Below the pieces are notes generated by a model that saw nothing but the letters and a program-made list of their open reading frames with translations, had not been told where the DNA came from and did no database searches. This document shows, piece after piece, positions 25,456 through 34,263 of a stretch of DNA of 61,978 nucleotides. Location: assembly GCF_917563885.1 (NCBI RefSeq), contig NZ_CAKJTG010000019.1, forward strand, positions 25,219-87,196. The letters run 5' to 3'. Each line of letters opens with the position of its first letter. The first letter of the stretch is position 1. This DNA is from Pseudoneobacillus rhizosphaerae (GTDB lineage Bacteria; Bacillota; Bacilli; Bacillales; Cytobacillaceae). Both the position numbers and the translations under genes were made by a program.

Positions 25456-26670
25456 ATGAAATTGGATAAAGAAACGTTAAAGATAATAAATCGTGAAATT
25501 GGTAAACAAGAATTATCAATAACTCAAATTAGTGAGTTATTGGATTTCGATAGAACTTTATTAACTAAATTTTTAAATGGAAATCGTATTCCTAACATAG
25601 AAGTTTTATTAAAACTCCTTAATTACTTATTTCCCGAAACCCATGCTGCATATGGCATTTTAAAAAGAATAACACCGTATCTTAAATCCTTACAATCTCT
25701 AAAAATAATGCTTGAAATGGCAAGATTAAATCGTGATGAAAAAACGGTATCGGCAGCTGCAAATATATTAAGTAATGCTTCCTTACAAAAGGATAAAGAA
25801 TGGGCGGATTGCTATTTGCTGTGGCAAGAATTTCGTTCAGGGAATCTAGATAAAGATAAATATCTAGATTCCATCCTAACAATATCTTTACAATCTGATG
25901 AAATGAAAGCGTTTCGATTTATCGCCCTTGCTCATTTTCATTATGCTTATTCTGATCATAAAAGTTTAGCTAATGAGTATATAGAAAAAGCAAAATTAAT
26001 TATTGATACTTTACAACCGGGGCTAATTAAAAATAGTTATTTAGCACGTTATTACGGTTATAAATCTCAAATCGCTTTGAGTAAGTCTGTTAAACCAGAC
26101 GATACTTCACTTCAATATTTTTATAAGTCAAATGAGTATGCAATATCTGAATTAATGGTTGGGGTTAATTATTATAACTTAGGATTAATATATCAACATC
26201 ATGACCATCAGTTAGCTATCAAATATATAAAAAAGACTCTTTCAATTTTGAAAATTTACACTCAATATGACTCGAGTTTAAAGTTCTTTATAGACTACAT
26301 TGAAGAATTAATCCCTAGAATAAGCATATTGGCTAACGATTTTGATGGGATCAAGGAAAAAGATTTAACATCTACTAAAAACAAATTGATTTACAACATT
26401 AAGATGGGGAACGAAACAAAAGCTAGAGAACTTCTTAAGGGCTTTACAGATGAAGAAAAAGAAAATGATTTTATTATGTATTGTCAGGGTATCCTTGAAA
26501 GCAGCATTCCAATTTTAATGAAATGTTTATCAAGAAATATTGAAGTTAGTCAAATTTATGAAACTCCTTTACCAGTAAGAGCACTACTTCAACTCGGAAT
26601 AGATCATTCTATTATAGATGCCATGATTAATGCCAAATATGGGGATATTAAATATTATGTTAGTTCTTAA
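25456..26670 (+). CDS. AimR-like peptide-receptor regulator (arbitrium receptor family)
   Basis: A ~404-aa protein with an N-terminal helix-turn-helix (LSITQISELLDFDRTLLTKFLNGNRIP, ~20-45) followed by ~340 residues of helical repeats of TPR type. The C-terminal plan (NETKARELLKGF...FIMYCQGILE..IPILMKCLSR...PLPVRALLQLG) matches the tail of AimR receptors from SPbeta-like phages. AimR binds a six-residue AimP peptide and controls the lysis-lysogeny RNA. Here no aimP is visible: a terminator follows within 6 bp and no phage genes are nearby. The start is ATG 25456 or TTG 25462; GGTGAT upstream favours the latter. Rap/PlcR-type alternatives are less likely. Confidence 0.65.
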   Translation: MKLDKETLKIINREIGKQELSITQISELLDFDRTLLTKFLNGNRIPNIEVLLKLLNYLFPETHAAYGILKRITPYLKSLQSLKIMLEMARLNRDEKTVSAAANILSNASLQKDKEWADCYLLWQEFRSGNLDKDKYLDSILTISLQSDEMKAFRFIALAHFHYAYSDHKSLANEYIEKAKLIIDTLQPGLIKNSYLARYYGYKSQIALSKSVKPDDTSLQYFYKSNEYAISELMVGVNYYNLGLIYQHHDHQLAIKYIKKTLSILKIYTQYDSSLKFFIDYIEELIPRISILANDFDGIKEKDLTSTKNKLIYNIKMGNETKARELLKGFTDEEKENDFIMYCQGILESSIPILMKCLSRNIEVSQIYETPLPVRALLQLGIDHSIIDAMINAKYGDIKYYVSS

Positions 26671-26675
26671 TACTT

Positions 26676-26706
26676 AAAAAGGTGGGATATATGCCCACCT
26701 TTTTGT
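26676..26706 (+). terminator. Rho-independent terminator
   Basis: AAAAAGGTGGG / CCCACCTTTTT with a 7-nt loop, directly after the AimR-like gene. Confidence 0.9.
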
Positions 26707-26895
26707 TCTTCAGGCAGTCGAAGGTGAAAGGGATATTCAGTTATTATCTATTTCTGGTAAAGATAAATAATTCAGCTAATGTAACTCAAGTTTTTAATCG
26801 ATAAAAATTATATATCTCGAAACTTCTTTAAATATAAGCCGTAATATAACGTTAGGACTTTTTCTACTAAACTCCGAATTTCTTAGGGGGGCAAT

Positions 26896-27201
26896 ATGTT
26901 TACAACTATTTTTTTTACAGTAGTAATTATGATTCCGTTATATGGTTTATTAATTTGGACTTTCTATTATCCTGAAGAAAGTATGTTATTTGGGAAACGG
27001 TGGATGTATAAAGAAGAACCAGAAATATCTAGTGCAGCTATCCGATATACTAAATTTGCATCAATGACTGCGATGATTGGGCTACCCATTGTTTTAATAA
27101 GTTTTATTTTTGAAATATTCGTTCTCAGATTAGTATTGGTTCTAATTCCATTAGTGATTATATTAGGAGCAATTAAAATATTTTCAGATAATAAAGATTA
27201 G
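26896..27201 (+). CDS. Small membrane protein, unknown
   Basis: A 101-aa protein with three predicted helices (residues ~4-24, ~55-75 and ~76-94). A loop, YYPEESMLFGKRWMYKEEPEISSAAIRYTKFASM, separates the first two. It has a strong ribosome site (TAGGGGGG) before the ATG. I know no function. It may be co-transcribed with the SRPBCC fusion gene ~115 bp downstream. Confidence 0.7.
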   Translation: MFTTIFFTVVIMIPLYGLLIWTFYYPEESMLFGKRWMYKEEPEISSAAIRYTKFASMTAMIGLPIVLISFIFEIFVLRLVLVLIPLVIILGAIKIFSDNKD

Positions 27202-27315
27202 ACCTAACAAAAGCGATTGAAAAATTATAAGATTGATAGAAAAAATTGTGTTGATTTTATTTTGAAAACATCAAATTTTAGAGTTTACCGTAACATTCAA
27301 AAGGGAGAATTTAAC

Positions 27316-28338
27316 ATGAAATACAATATAGAAATAGACATTGAAGCACCAATAAAGGAAGTTTTCAAAACTTTAACTGACGATGAAGAAATGAAGCAGT
27401 GGAACGATTTTTTTGTAGAAAATCGATATCATTCAGAGGAGGATAGAAATCAAAATCGGCCTGGTACAAAATATACAACTGTCGTAAGGATGAGGGATGA
27501 GACTTATGTATATGAAGGCGAACTGATCGAATACAACCCACCTTACCGAACTGTGATTCGTGCGACGACGCGAGAAGGGGAGAACAAAGCTACTTACGAA
27601 TGTCTCGCAATAGATGAAGATACAACAAGAGTCACCTTGGAAACTGAGTTTTTTCCAAATAATATGGCCTATAAGTTGCTTGGAAAAGCAATTGGTGGGT
27701 ATACCACGGAGCTAAATAAAGTGCAATTAGAAGCTTTAAAGGAATATATCGAAAACCGATACGAGAATTACAACATATATGATTATCTATATGAATTTTT
27801 TTTAGATTTACAAGATAAAAGCTTCAATGAAATAGAAAATAAATATTATAAAATTTGTGCCAAACTAGCTGGAGCTGGAAGAGCTAATAAAATAAAGCAA
27901 ATCGATGTTAGTGACTATATTAATGAGTTAAAATCCGGTCTGACCCAAGCTATTTTAACTGCTAATACTGAGCTAGAGGCTAAAGCTATTTATTTTGAGT
28001 ACGACTTGGACAACCAATGGGAAGGTACCTTCTTCATCTGCAATGAATACAATCCGGCAGAGGATGAAGACGAGGATTGGGCTTGCGATTGGGAAATAGA
28101 CATTGATGGGCCGAACTTTTTACCATTTAGTGAATTATATGAAGTAGATGGGTTTGATGAAGATGATTCAGCAATGGGCTCAAATATGTATCTTGTCGCA
28201 AGAACTGTCCTAGCATTTGCTCACGCCTACGATGAACTATCAGAAAAAAGCTATGTTCCAGTATGTATCGCTTTCCATGATCAAGATCCAATCTATAGAA
28301 TCAAAGAACTTGAGAACAAAATCCTGTCGACTAAGTAA
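27316..28338 (+). CDS. SRPBCC-domain protein fused to an acidic C-terminal domain
   Basis: A 340-aa protein. Residues 1-~140 are an SRPBCC (START/Bet v1-like) ligand-binding domain: YNIEIDIEAPIKEVFKTLTDDEEMKQW, GTKYTTVVRMRDETYVYEGELIEYNPPYR, TRVTLETEFFP. Residues ~145-335 form a separate domain (YDYLYEFFLDLQDKSFNEIENKYYKICAKLAG; FICNEYNPAEDEDEDWACDWEIDIDGPNFLP), very acidic and reminiscent of bacterial immunity-type proteins, but I cannot name the family. The ATG at 27316 has AAGGGAG upstream. SRPBCC proteins are usually single-domain at ~150 aa, so the fusion is notable. Confidence 0.65.
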   Translation: MKYNIEIDIEAPIKEVFKTLTDDEEMKQWNDFFVENRYHSEEDRNQNRPGTKYTTVVRMRDETYVYEGELIEYNPPYRTVIRATTREGENKATYECLAIDEDTTRVTLETEFFPNNMAYKLLGKAIGGYTTELNKVQLEALKEYIENRYENYNIYDYLYEFFLDLQDKSFNEIENKYYKICAKLAGAGRANKIKQIDVSDYINELKSGLTQAILTANTELEAKAIYFEYDLDNQWEGTFFICNEYNPAEDEDEDWACDWEIDIDGPNFLPFSELYEVDGFDEDDSAMGSNMYLVARTVLAFAHAYDELSEKSYVPVCIAFHDQDPIYRIKELENKILSTK

Positions 28339-28611
28339 GCTTGGTGGTTCGTGAAAATATCGTCAAAAAAATCTCTACTTACTTGTTCATATGGAAGAAG
28401 CCGAAAGTATGCAAGTTTCTCATTTGTTTATTTTTGGTTTTTTTGTGATCAATAGAATTGTTCAGAAGAAACCGAAAAAAAACCTTTATTTTATTTCACA
28501 GAATATTGGAATATAAAATAACAGAATTGTAGAATGATGGTACTATAGGGTAAGGGATGGCGGGAAGTGGCATGTTGTATTCCGTTTTTCTAATTCACTT
28601 GGGGGGATATT

Positions 28612-29811
28612 ATGATTCAAGGTTCTTGGAAAGCATTGGTATGGATTGGATTATCAGAATTATGTGCTTTAAGCTTATGGTATAGCGCTTCAGTGATTGC
28701 GCCAGAACTAATTGAAATTTGGAATCTTAGCTCTAATTCGGAAGCTTGGCTTTCCTCTTCTGTTCCTATTGGATTTGTAATAGGAGCATTGTTTAGTGCC
28801 TATTTTGGGGTTGCTGACCGTTTTAATCCCCGAAAGGTTTTTGCAATTTCGGCACTTATAGGTGCAATATTGAATGCTTTACTAATTATAGTCGATTCCG
28901 GCTTTTTCGGTATTCTACTAAGGATATTAACTGGAATAACCCTCGCTGGTGTATACCCAATCGCTGTAAAAATTTTATCAGAATGGTTTCCTAGAAAACG
29001 TGGGTTGGCAATAGGAATCTTAATTGCGGCATTAACATTAGGATCATCATTACCCCATTTTATTATTATGTTCTTTTCTTCATTAAATTGGAAATTCGTG
29101 ATCATTAGTAGTTCAGTATTGGCTTTATTATCAGCTTTCGTAGTCTTATTTATTTTAGTGGATGCCCCGGTAAAATCTAAAAGATTGCCCTTCTCTTTAA
29201 AAGTAATAAAAAAAGTAATTATGAATAAACCAGTGATGCTTGCGAACTACGGTTACTTCGGCCATATGTGGGAATTGTATGCGATGTGGACATGGCTTCC
29301 TGCATTTTTGACTGCTAGTTTTTCCACCTATTCACCAGAAACTCCTCATTGGTTCATTGCATTATCTTCTTTTATTTCAATAGGAATTGCAGGTGGGATT
29401 GGTTGTGTGGTCGGTGGACTAATCTCTGATAAAATCGGAAGAGCCAATTTAACGATTATTTCAATGTTTATCAGTGCTATCTGTTCGATAATGATAGGTT
29501 TTACATTTGGGCAATTTATTTGGTTAACTCTAATAATCTCTATTATTTGGGGGGTGTCCGTCATATCTGATTCCGCCCAATTTTCTGCAGCAGTTTCAGA
29601 AATAGCCGAAGATGAGTATGTAGGTACAGCCCTTACTTTTCAAATGTGTATCGGTTTCCTATTGACAATATTCTCTATAAATCTAATCCCTCTTATTCAG
29701 AGAATAGTTGGTTGGGAGTGGGTGTTTACAATATTAGCGATTGGACCTATTCTTGGAATTTTAACTATGGTGAAATATAGACGTTATGAATTCAATAACG
29801 AGAAAGTGTAA
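28612..29811 (+). CDS. MFS transporter
   Basis: A 399-aa permease with 12 predicted helices. SLWYSASVIAPELIE in helix 1, YFGVADRFNPRKVF as the loop 2-3 motif, RILTGITLAGVYPIAVKILSEWFPRKRGLAIG in helices 4-5, and VGGLISDKIGRANLTI as the second-half motif mark it as MFS. GGGGGG lies 8 nt before the ATG. It is monocistronic; substrate unknown. Confidence 0.85.
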   Translation: MIQGSWKALVWIGLSELCALSLWYSASVIAPELIEIWNLSSNSEAWLSSSVPIGFVIGALFSAYFGVADRFNPRKVFAISALIGAILNALLIIVDSGFFGILLRILTGITLAGVYPIAVKILSEWFPRKRGLAIGILIAALTLGSSLPHFIIMFFSSLNWKFVIISSSVLALLSAFVVLFILVDAPVKSKRLPFSLKVIKKVIMNKPVMLANYGYFGHMWELYAMWTWLPAFLTASFSTYSPETPHWFIALSSFISIGIAGGIGCVVGGLISDKIGRANLTIISMFISAICSIMIGFTFGQFIWLTLIISIIWGVSVISDSAQFSAAVSEIAEDEYVGTALTFQMCIGFLLTIFSINLIPLIQRIVGWEWVFTILAIGPILGILTMVKYRRYEFNNEKV

Positions 29812-29953
29812 GTGTAACTTTTAATTACATAAATCATAAATATTTTTCAATCTGGAGGTATGGACACTAGATAGTTCAACTAGGAAAAATCCTTCGACAC
29901 ATTGAATATAGTAGTTGTTATATTTAAAAAAAATGATTTTAGGGGATGAATAC

Positions 29954-30394
29954 ATGACGAAGGGTTTTAATAAAATTCAGGAAGTTTTGGAAAATTACAA
30001 GTCTGCCATTTACGAGAAAGATGTTGAGAGATTCTTATCTTCTTACTCTACAGATATCCATATTTATGACTGTTGGCAAAACTGGGAGAGCATTGGTGTT
30101 TCAGTGTGGAAGGATTCCGTAACAGGATGGTTTAATGGTTTAAGTGAGGAAAGTGTTTTACTCAAAGTAGACTTTAATGATTTAGTAATAACAGAAAATA
30201 TGGATATTGCATTCGTTCATTGTGTTGTTACCTTTGCAGCTCATAACGAAGAAACGGGAGAGAAACTACGTCAGATAACAAATAGATTTACATTTTGTTT
30301 AGGTAAAGAAAATGAATCTTGGAAGATAACTCATGAGCATTCATCTTTACCAATTGATATGGAAACTGGAAAAGGGATTTTTAACTTAAAGTAA
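29954..30394 (+). CDS. SnoaL/NTF2-like protein
   Basis: A 146-aa protein with a nuclear-transport-factor-2-like (SnoaL/DUF4440) fold: VLENYKSAIYEKDVERFLSSYSTDIHIYDCW at the start, VFVHC-type strand IAFVHCVVTFAAHNEETGEKLRQITNRFTFCLGKENESWKITHEHSSLPID at the end. Such proteins are small-molecule isomerases, cyclases or binding proteins. ATG at 29954 follows AGGGGATG. Confidence 0.8.
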   Translation: MTKGFNKIQEVLENYKSAIYEKDVERFLSSYSTDIHIYDCWQNWESIGVSVWKDSVTGWFNGLSEESVLLKVDFNDLVITENMDIAFVHCVVTFAAHNEETGEKLRQITNRFTFCLGKENESWKITHEHSSLPIDMETGKGIFNLK

Positions 30395-30519
30395 AAATTG
30401 CTGTGATACGGTTCACCGTGATGTTGTATCTAAATGAGTTATTATTTTACTTTAGTTAGTAAAAATTTAAGTTATTCTACTTCAATTAATCGATAAGTTC
30501 TGAACTAACAAATAACTTA

Positions 30520-30814
30520 ATGGAGAGGGTTGAAGATATCTTGAAGGGAAAATATGGAAAGTTATCTTTTGTTTTATCCATTGCAGGGATTTTGCTATTT
30601 TACTTGAGTTCTCAAGAAAGTAATGGAGTGTTCAACCCTTATTTCTTCATAGGGCTCACTTTTTGGATAACAAGTTTGATGTTATGTGTTCAGGGTGTCA
30701 AAACAAAAGAAAGTGGTTCCTTAAAATATTGTTGGAATGGGAATCATTTCTCTTATTGTTATTGGCTATGGATTGTTAACAGTCATTATTGGCATTCGTG
30801 GTTTCGGAGCATAA
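30520..30814 (+). pseudogene. Small membrane protein gene with a single frameshift
   Basis: The first ~70 codons encode two membrane segments (LSFVLSIAGILLFYLSS; YFFIGLTFWITSLMLCVQG). After GSLKY (about 30731) the original frame becomes Cys/Trp-rich nonsense. The neighbouring frame reads VGMGIISLIVIGYGLLTVIIGIRGFGA-stop, a perfect third membrane helix. A one-base change near 30731 (TTAAAATATTGTTGG) therefore splits a ~98-aa three-helix protein. It is either a real inactivating mutation, a sequencing error, or a slippery site. Start is ATG 30520 or TTG 30541. Confidence 0.75.
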
Positions 30815-30830
30815 AAAGTATTCTTGTACA

Positions 30831-30860
30831 GAGCATCAGTCTTAAAGATTGATGCTTTTG
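30831..30860 (+). terminator. Rho-independent terminator
   Basis: GAGCATCAgtCTT / AAGatTGATGCTtttg stem after the frameshifted gene. Confidence 0.7.
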
Positions 30861-31003
30861 TACTATAATACCTTATGCCCTTTTGGTAGAACGAGCAAGT
30901 TAGTGGTAGAAGGTATTTGTCATCATTAATGGTTTAATTATTTTTAAATACAAAAAAGGCGAAAATTTCAGATTTCATTTAACTATTACAAAGGAGTATT
31001 TAA

Positions 31004-31501
31004 ATGAGTGACAATAAACTGCTTAATATTTTCAAAAGTGATCTTTACAATTATTCATTGGACCAGCTTAGATATATCTCGGAAGAAGGGGTTTGGTCAA
31101 TTGGGCAGATGTATGACCATTTAATGGTTGTTGCCAATGAGTATCTAGATAATATGGAAACATGTGCTACATTAAATGAGGAACAACCCCTTGGGAAAAC
31201 CCAGTTTGGTGAGCAATTATATAGGAACGGAGGCTTTCCACTTATTAAAATTAGATTACCAGATGAACTAAATTCTCCACCAAATAATTCAGACAGCAAC
31301 GAAGACCTAATTATTAGGATGGATCAGTTAATTCAAAGAATGAGTCATTGGGAATCGAAAGTGGATTATATTAACCCAAACAATAAAGTTGAACATGGAG
31401 GGTTCGGCTGGCTGAATGCAAAGGAATGGTATGATTTGGTTGGAATGCATTTTCGTCATCATTTGAGACAAAAAGATGAGTTGGAAAGTTACATATTATA
31501 G
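31004..31501 (+). CDS. DinB-family protein
   Basis: A 165-aa four-helix-bundle protein of the DinB/YfiT superfamily, often thiol-dependent metal enzymes. Metal-ligand candidates are His38 in MYDHLMVVANEYL and the histidines of GMHFRHHLRQKDEL near residue 152. ATG 31004 follows AAAGGAG. It is monocistronic; the substrate is unknown. Confidence 0.8.
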   Translation: MSDNKLLNIFKSDLYNYSLDQLRYISEEGVWSIGQMYDHLMVVANEYLDNMETCATLNEEQPLGKTQFGEQLYRNGGFPLIKIRLPDELNSPPNNSDSNEDLIIRMDQLIQRMSHWESKVDYINPNNKVEHGGFGWLNAKEWYDLVGMHFRHHLRQKDELESYIL

Positions 31502-31829
31502 ATTGAATATGAACAAAATCAAATTGTACTTAAATTTATTTTTGTTATATTTAACCTTTTTTGTTAAAATGAAGGTAGTGGAGATATATTGAAAGGGGAT
31601 AAGATTCTAATGTGGATGAACTTGTAATGATTAAAAATTGGATAGATTATTTTTTACTCTCATTAATGAGAGCTATTTGACTATCCATTATCATTCAAGG
31701 GATGCATTATATGGCTTCAAAAAGCCTGTTTAAAAAGATGGATGCCTTTTGTGTATTTACCTTTTTTGTAGGAAAATTATATCTCCTGTTGACCTAATTT
31801 ATGCGTCCTTCATTTGGAGGAATATTATT

Positions 31830-32603
31830 ATGGACCAATTAAAAGATAAAATTGCAATTATTACGGGTGTAAGCCGTCTAAAAGGGATAGGAGCAGCTAT
31901 TTGTCGAGAGTTAGCTGAAACGGGTTATCATATCTTTTTTACTTATTGGACGGAATATGATAAAGAAATGCCTTGGAGTATTGAATTAGATGAGCCATTA
32001 AAATTAAAAGATGAACTATTGAAAAAAGGAGTGAAAGTATCGTGTATGGAGTTGAATTTAACTCAACATGATGCACCTGAGCAACTTATAAATACAGTAA
32101 TTGAACAACTTGGCTTTCCTGATATCTTGATTAATAACGCAGCATACTCAACTAACAACGATTTTTCTAATTTGACTGCCGAAGTCTTAGATAAACATTA
32201 CATGGTCAATGTTCGTGCAACGACACTATTGAGTAGTAAATTTGCTCAAAGGTTTGATAAAAAATCGGGTGGAAGAATAGTTAATATCACTTCAGGTCAG
32301 TTTCAAGGACCAATGCCAGGTGAATTAGCTTATGCAACAACAAAAGGAGCTGTTGATGCTTTAACTATTACTTTGTCGGCGGAACTAGCCCCGTTAGGTA
32401 TAACGGTCAATGCAATAAATCCAGGTCCAACTGATACCGGCTGGATGACAGAGGAAATAAAAACTCAATTAAAACCGATGTTTCCTTTTGGTAGAATAGG
32501 TGAACCAAAAGATGTTGCAAAAACGATTAAATTTCTAGTGAGTGATGAAGCAGATTGGATTACAGGTCAGATTATTCATTCAGAAGGTGGATTTAAAAGA
32601 TAA
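31830..32603 (+). CDS. Short-chain dehydrogenase/reductase
   Basis: A 257-aa SDR enzyme. The cofactor loop is GVSRLKGIGAAIC (a TGxxxGIG variant with insert), NNAAYS follows at ~95, and the catalytic Ser-Tyr-Lys set lies in ITSGQFQGPMPGELAYATTKGAV (~145-170). The C-terminal GQIIHSEGGF is characteristic of oxoacyl-ACP reductase-like SDRs. ATG at 31830 has GGAGG upstream. The substrate is unknown. Confidence 0.85.
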   Translation: MDQLKDKIAIITGVSRLKGIGAAICRELAETGYHIFFTYWTEYDKEMPWSIELDEPLKLKDELLKKGVKVSCMELNLTQHDAPEQLINTVIEQLGFPDILINNAAYSTNNDFSNLTAEVLDKHYMVNVRATTLLSSKFAQRFDKKSGGRIVNITSGQFQGPMPGELAYATTKGAVDALTITLSAELAPLGITVNAINPGPTDTGWMTEEIKTQLKPMFPFGRIGEPKDVAKTIKFLVSDEADWITGQIIHSEGGFKR

Positions 32604-32610
32604 ATTATAC

Positions 32611-32640
32611 TAAAAGGCTCTTATCCTAGAGCCTTTTTGT
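32611..32640 (+). terminator. Rho-independent terminator
   Basis: AAAGGCTCT / AGAGCCTTTTTG with a 6-nt loop. Confidence 0.9.
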
Positions 32641-32683
32641 TGTATTAAATATCAGCATTGATATGAGTTTATGAACTATTGTA

Positions 32684-32860
32684 CTAATATAAACAGGGAC
32701 ATTTCTTCAATTCAAAGTAGTGCTTTGGGTAAAAGCAAAAACCTTCACCAGTTGTAAGCCAAACATAAGTGTTTTGAAATACACAGTCTATCATATAGGA
32801 TGGAGAAGTAGGCTTTAGTGGAATGTATGGTGGTGGAGGGGACTCAGGTTGTTGTCTCAT
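32684..32860 (-). CDS. 58-aa small protein, Pro-rich head and Trp/Tyr/Phe-rich core
   Basis: A complete short frame on the minus strand: a Pro-rich start (QQPESPPPPYIPLKP), then YMIDCVFQNTYVWL, TTGEGFCFYPKHYF and a Cys-containing tail KKCPCLY. The pattern TYxWLxxGxxFxFYP recalls a family of short sporulation or surface-type Bacillus proteins whose core reads like YVWLRNGxSFWFYP. This resemblance is from memory. ATG at 32860, with AAGG ~6 nt upstream. It fills most of the gap between the SDR gene and the next membrane protein. Confidence 0.6.
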   Translation of the reverse strand: MRQQPESPPPPYIPLKPTSPSYMIDCVFQNTYVWLTTGEGFCFYPKHYFELKKCPCLY

Positions 32861-32982
32861 TGAACCTTAACGCTCACAATGACTTACAATTATGGCCTTT
32901 TACCAGAACTTAATTTGCATTTGTATTGTAAACACCTTGTGCTGAATATAATTATTAAAAAATTCACTGGAGGTGTTTTGTT

Positions 32983-33618
32983 ATGGAGTGGAAACCAGAT
33001 AAGCTATTACAATTGATACTTATATATGTAATGCTCAGTGGATTTACTTATTGGTTACCTACAATAAGAGGCTTATTCGATGGACCATCCTATACGTGGT
33101 CAGGTTGGATGGGCATAGTCGGAAAAGGAGTTGGTGGGCAGTATTGGATATTATTAATATTTACTGCCCTAATGACCATCGTAGTTTTTTTAGGATGGAG
33201 AGGAACTTTCAAGCCATTTCGTTGGTTACTATTAATCTGGTTTATGCTTTTAGTCGTAGAATCCGGAACATGGTTCTTCTCTTCAGAAACAGTCCAATTA
33301 AAGGGAGATACTTTAGGAATAGAGGTGTCTTTAGGAGAAATAATTTTCCCATTCGATATCCTTTTTTTGTCCTTATCTTGCTTATGGCTTATTCGTGATA
33401 TAAGGTCGAATCAACCCCATCAATCCCCTTCATGGAAAAGGTTAAACCGCCATTTATTGATACTGTTTTTCTGTCTCTTACCACTACAATTTATTTTCCT
33501 TAGATTTTTTGATCATAACAAAATCTTTGATCTGATGGGAGTATTCCTCACTATTGTCCAATGGATATTACTAAACCTATCCTTCTATCCGTGGAAATCT
33601 CAAATACCAAGAAACTGA
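32983..33618 (+). CDS. Integral membrane protein of unknown function
   Basis: A 211-aa protein with about five to six predicted helices (residues ~8-25, 53-72, 80-95, 122-138, 153-172, 182-200). A strong GGAGGTG ribosome site precedes ATG 32983. I recognise no family. It is single and followed by a terminator. Confidence 0.7.
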   Translation: MEWKPDKLLQLILIYVMLSGFTYWLPTIRGLFDGPSYTWSGWMGIVGKGVGGQYWILLIFTALMTIVVFLGWRGTFKPFRWLLLIWFMLLVVESGTWFFSSETVQLKGDTLGIEVSLGEIIFPFDILFLSLSCLWLIRDIRSNQPHQSPSWKRLNRHLLILFFCLLPLQFIFLRFFDHNKIFDLMGVFLTIVQWILLNLSFYPWKSQIPRN

Positions 33619-33649
33619 CACAGAATAGGGCACGTTTATGAAAGATCAT

Positions 33650-33693
33650 AAGCCTAATGCCTCACTAAAAATAAGAGGGATTAGGCTTTTTAA
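33650..33693. terminator. Bidirectional terminator between convergent genes
   Basis: AGCCTAAT.CTC / GAG.ATTAGGCT with TTTTTA on the plus strand. Confidence 0.8.
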
Positions 33694-33715
33694 ACTTTCT
33701 AAATCCTTCATACTA

Positions 33716-34150
33716 TCAGATTATATTCTCTTTATTAAGGATATCTCTCACAACATTCTCTAATTTAACATTCTCCAGAACTTTCTCCATTGCTAATTGA
33801 GCAGCTGAAAAAAATGGTTCTATTGCATTTTGGATGTTCCTACCTACGGGACATTCTGGATTCGGATTTTCATGTAAGCTAAATAGCTCATTATCTTGCA
33901 CAACATTAACTGCCTTATAGACGTCAAGCATTGTAATGTCAGATAGTTCCTTGGCAAGTTTAGCTCCAGCGATACCAGGATGTACTTCTATTAACCCAGC
34001 TTTTTTTAGCATCCCCATAATTTTCCTGATCATTGCTGGGTTCGCGTTTACACTCCCCGCTAAAAATTGAGATGAGCTCACCCCATCTTTATTTATTTCA
34101 ATTAAAGCTAATATATGAATTCCGACTGATAATCGGCTGCTGATGGACAT
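33716..34150 (-). CDS. Rrf2-family regulator (YwnA-like)
   Basis: A 144-aa winged-helix regulator. MSISSRLSVGIHILALIEI begins it; SSQFLAGSVNANPAMIRKIMGMLKKAGLIEVHPGIAGAKLAK (~25-65) is the Rrf2 DNA-binding unit. Only one Cys (NPECPVG, ~100) is present, so it is not an Fe-S IscR-type protein. B. subtilis YwnA is the closest match by layout and lies divergent to ywnB, as here. It likely represses both genes through twin TGTAATc-N5-gATTACA sites. Confidence 0.85.
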   Translation of the reverse strand: MSISSRLSVGIHILALIEINKDGVSSSQFLAGSVNANPAMIRKIMGMLKKAGLIEVHPGIAGAKLAKELSDITMLDVYKAVNVVQDNELFSLHENPNPECPVGRNIQNAIEPFFSAAQLAMEKVLENVKLENVVRDILNKENII

Positions 34151-34203
34151 TTCCAGTCACCTACCTTATTTACTTACAATAATAAAACTAAAGGATTCCT
34201 TCA

Positions 34204-34222
34204 TGTAATTAGTATGATTACA
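34204..34222 (-). promoter_or_regulatory. Operator at the Rrf2 gene promoter
   Basis: A 19-bp inverted repeat TGTAATt-N5-gATTACA. A minus-strand TATAAT lies next to it at about 34227. Same half-sites and spacing as the operator at 34300-34318. Confidence 0.7.
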
Positions 34223-34263
34223 AGCATATTATAACAAAAATCGGATAGAATAAAACGATTTTG

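Noticed and set aside
25456-26670. Prophage remnant around the AimR-like gene
   Set aside because: No integrase, structural, lysis or replication genes and no attachment-site repeats were seen on either side.
28360-28420. Short frame LLVHMEEAESMQ resembling an ABC ATPase fragment
   Set aside because: Too short and without other ABC motifs; probably chance.
31600-31680. 22-codon GTG frame with a CTCTCATTAATGAGAG palindrome, considered as a small toxin
   Set aside because: The ribosome site is too far away, and there is no antitoxin RNA promoter or hydrophobic toxin-like profile strong enough to support it.
33051-33398. 115-codon frame inside the membrane-protein gene at 32983
   Set aside because: Shadow of the real frame; the composition is not protein-like.
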